NCBI GenBank assembly: GCA_021817345.1
Contig: JAKAVC010000034.1
Coordinates: 1-52,087 of the forward strand
From: Deltaproteobacteria bacterium
Lineage (GTDB): Bacteria > Desulfobacterota > Binatia > Binatales > Binataceae
Direction: 5' to 3'
Length of the DNA: 52,087 bases
Part shown: in pieces, positions 51,159 to 52,087 of the stretch
Layout of the letters: the number at the start of each line of letters is the position of its first letter
Position numbering within the stretch: the stretch's first letter is position 1
Translations under genes and position numbers: made by a program
Notes under the pieces: generated by a model
What the model saw: only the letters and a program-made list of their open reading frames with translations
Database searches by the model: none
Told to the model about the DNA's origin: nothing

Positions 51159-51827
51159 ATGTCAACTACAGTAGGAAACTCAGACCTTCACCAGCGCCTG
51201 CGTCATCTCGTCGACCGTTTCGGATCGGTTGCGGAACTCTCGCGTGCCCTGGGCGTCTCAGACAACGCTGTTTACAAATGGCTTTCAGGCCGCGGACAGC
51301 CAACTGTCTCAAACCTTGTCGCGCTAGCACAAGTCGCGCACGTGTCAGTAGAATGGCTAGCAACCGGACATGAACCCGGCGCAGCAAAGAAGTCTAGCGG
51401 CCAGGCCACTAATCCAGACGACTACGTTTTCGTGCCTAGATACGACGTGCGAATCACCACTGGCCGGGGCAACTCGATCAGGAGTGAGCAGGTAGTGGAC
51501 TACCTTGCGTTCAAGAATGACTGGGTACGCACAAGGCTCAACACCGACCCACGGAATCTTCTGCTTATAGAAGCAGTTGGGGACTCGATGACTCCGACGC
51601 TCGAAGACTCGGATCTTTTACTGGTCGACCTGGGCGAGCCTCGCTTCAAGCATGATGGCGTGTATGTGATTCGCAGGAATAGCGACCTCGCAGTCAAGCG
51701 CTTGCAGCGGAGGCCGGATGGTAAGCTGCTCATTATCAGCGACAACCCAGCCTATACTCCAGTGGTCATTCCCGCCGAGGGGGTGAGGATAATCGGACGG
51801 GTAATATGGGCAGCTGGACGGCTTTGA
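51159..51827 (+). CDS. S24-family phage repressor (CI/LexA-like)
   Basis: 222 residues. The N-terminal HTH has FGSVAELSRALGVSDNAVYK (residues 21-40). The C-terminal S24 peptidase has GDSMTPTLEDSD with Ser143 and AVKRLQ with Lys180. Such repressors hold lysogeny and are inactivated by RecA-stimulated self-cleavage. The linker (about 70-95) lacks an obvious Ala-Gly or Cys-Gly cleavage site. It is divergent from the Mor operon. A 16-bp site overlaps its first codons. Its codon use is less GC-rich than the neighbouring genes. Confidence 0.88.
   Translation: MSTTVGNSDLHQRLRHLVDRFGSVAELSRALGVSDNAVYKWLSGRGQPTVSNLVALAQVAHVSVEWLATGHEPGAAKKSSGQATNPDDYVFVPRYDVRITTGRGNSIRSEQVVDYLAFKNDWVRTRLNTDPRNLLLIEAVGDSMTPTLEDSDLLLVDLGEPRFKHDGVYVIRRNSDLAVKRLQRRPDGKLLIISDNPAYTPVVIPAEGVRIIGRVIWAAGRL
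51163..51178. promoter_or_regulatory. Candidate operator, copy 2, over the repressor start
   Basis: CAACTACAGTAGGAAA begins at the second codon of the repressor and matches the site near the Mor operon at 15 of 16 bases. It may allow autoregulation. Confidence 0.45.
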
Positions 51828-51957
51828 ACAACTGAAGCCGCTTGAACGAGCTATCACCGAAAGTTGTGGATCGTGACGGCATGAAACAGGCGGCGTACCC
51901 TTCCGCGTAGGCAACGCAAACCCCGGTGGGAGCCGGGTTGGAAGGAGGACGCCACCG

Positions 51958-52087
51958 ATGTGCTGCGCGTCAATCATTTCTTTCGATCGCGACAATCATT
52001 TTTGCCGGTCGTCGCCAGGTTTAGGTCCTTCGGTTTCTGCTCCTATATTCGCTCCTGATCAGGGTTCAGGTCAGGACCCGCAGCGGG
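51958..52087 (+). CDS. Possible partial gene running off the window
   Basis: An ATG at 51958, preceded by AGGAGG 9 bases upstream, opens a frame of 43 codons to the right edge (MCCASIISFDRDNHFCRSSP...). The strong ribosome site is the main support. No family is recognisable in so short a piece. It may be the first early gene right of the repressor. Confidence 0.35.
   Translation, partial: MCCASIISFDRDNHFCRSSPGLGPSVSAPIFAPDQGSGQDPQR

Larger units (their letters stand above)
24479..51827 (-). mobile_element. Mu-head/P2-tail chimeric prophage (right end not in window)
   Basis: About 27 kb of phage genes on one strand, with a divergent repressor at the right. The head/packaging genes follow Mu gp25-29, I, T, 36 and 37; the tail follows P2 FI, FII, E/E', T, U, X, D, V, W, J and I. 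This is the BcepMu-like plan. No integrase, MuA/MuB transposase or tRNA target is visible. The left end lies somewhere in 24403-24478 after the K+ channel gene. Mu gp30 and gp31 equivalents are missing, two unrelated plus-strand genes are embedded, and host-type repeats fill several gaps. A defective or domesticated element is possible. Confidence 0.85.

Overview
The window is one strand-switching stretch of GC-rich bacterial chromosome (about 1-24.4 kb) followed by a large prophage (about 24.5 kb to at least 51.8 kb, right end not seen). No rRNA or tRNA is present, so the host can only be judged loosely. High GC, the gene order class-V aminotransferase - serA - purA, the split lipid A aminoarabinose genes and dispersed GTCATCCTGAGCG repeats suit a Deltaproteobacteria/Desulfobacterota-like or Binatota-like soil or groundwater Gram-negative. 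This is inference.

Host part. The window opens inside leuS, then holds metC (minus strand), an enoyl-CoA hydratase, an amidase and a GalT-like HIT-superfamily protein. A serine/purine run follows: a structured leader with a terminator-like hairpin, a class-V aminotransferase, serA and purA. A class C beta-lactamase-like hydrolase comes next. A minus-strand set arnC - formyltransferase - decarboxylase - arnD (11.4-15.3 kb) and a divergent arnT (15.5-17.2 kb) make most of the pathway that adds 4-amino-4-deoxy-L-arabinose to lipid A. The two halves of enterobacterial ArnA are separate genes here, and no arnB or ugd is seen. After this come a TPR lipoprotein, a RodZ-like membrane HTH protein, an Hsp20 chaperone, a secreted protein of unknown function, purE, murF, an EamA transporter with an extremely His-rich tail, and a TrkA-type potassium channel.

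Prophage part. Nearly all phage genes run on the minus strand, early to late from right to left. The order is S24 repressor (plus strand), Cys4 protein, Mor-like activator, GH108 lysozyme, holin-like protein, Rz/Rz1 spanins, small membrane proteins, Mu gp25/26/27-like proteins, terminase, a Zn-ribbon micro-protein, portal, protease/scaffold, decoration protein, major capsid, gp36 and gp37. Then comes a P2-type contractile tail: sheath, tube, E/E' with a -1 frameshift, a short tape measure, U, X, D, V, W, J, I and tail-tip proteins. The head is Mu-like and the tail P2-like, as in BcepMu-type phages. No transposase or integrase lies within the window, and the usual minor head protein (Mu gp30) is absent between portal and protease.

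Two plus-strand genes occupy the place of gp30: an FHA - transmembrane - CAP-domain protein and a SAM-dependent methyltransferase. A perfect 18-bp palindrome lies at their head. An RRM RNA-binding protein sits inside the tail module. Intergenic gaps around terminase and portal carry host-type palindromic repeats, including a 148-bp MITE-like element, suggesting long residence or domestication. The antiparallel FHA-CAP/methyltransferase pair and the RRM protein are the best candidates for new biology here.
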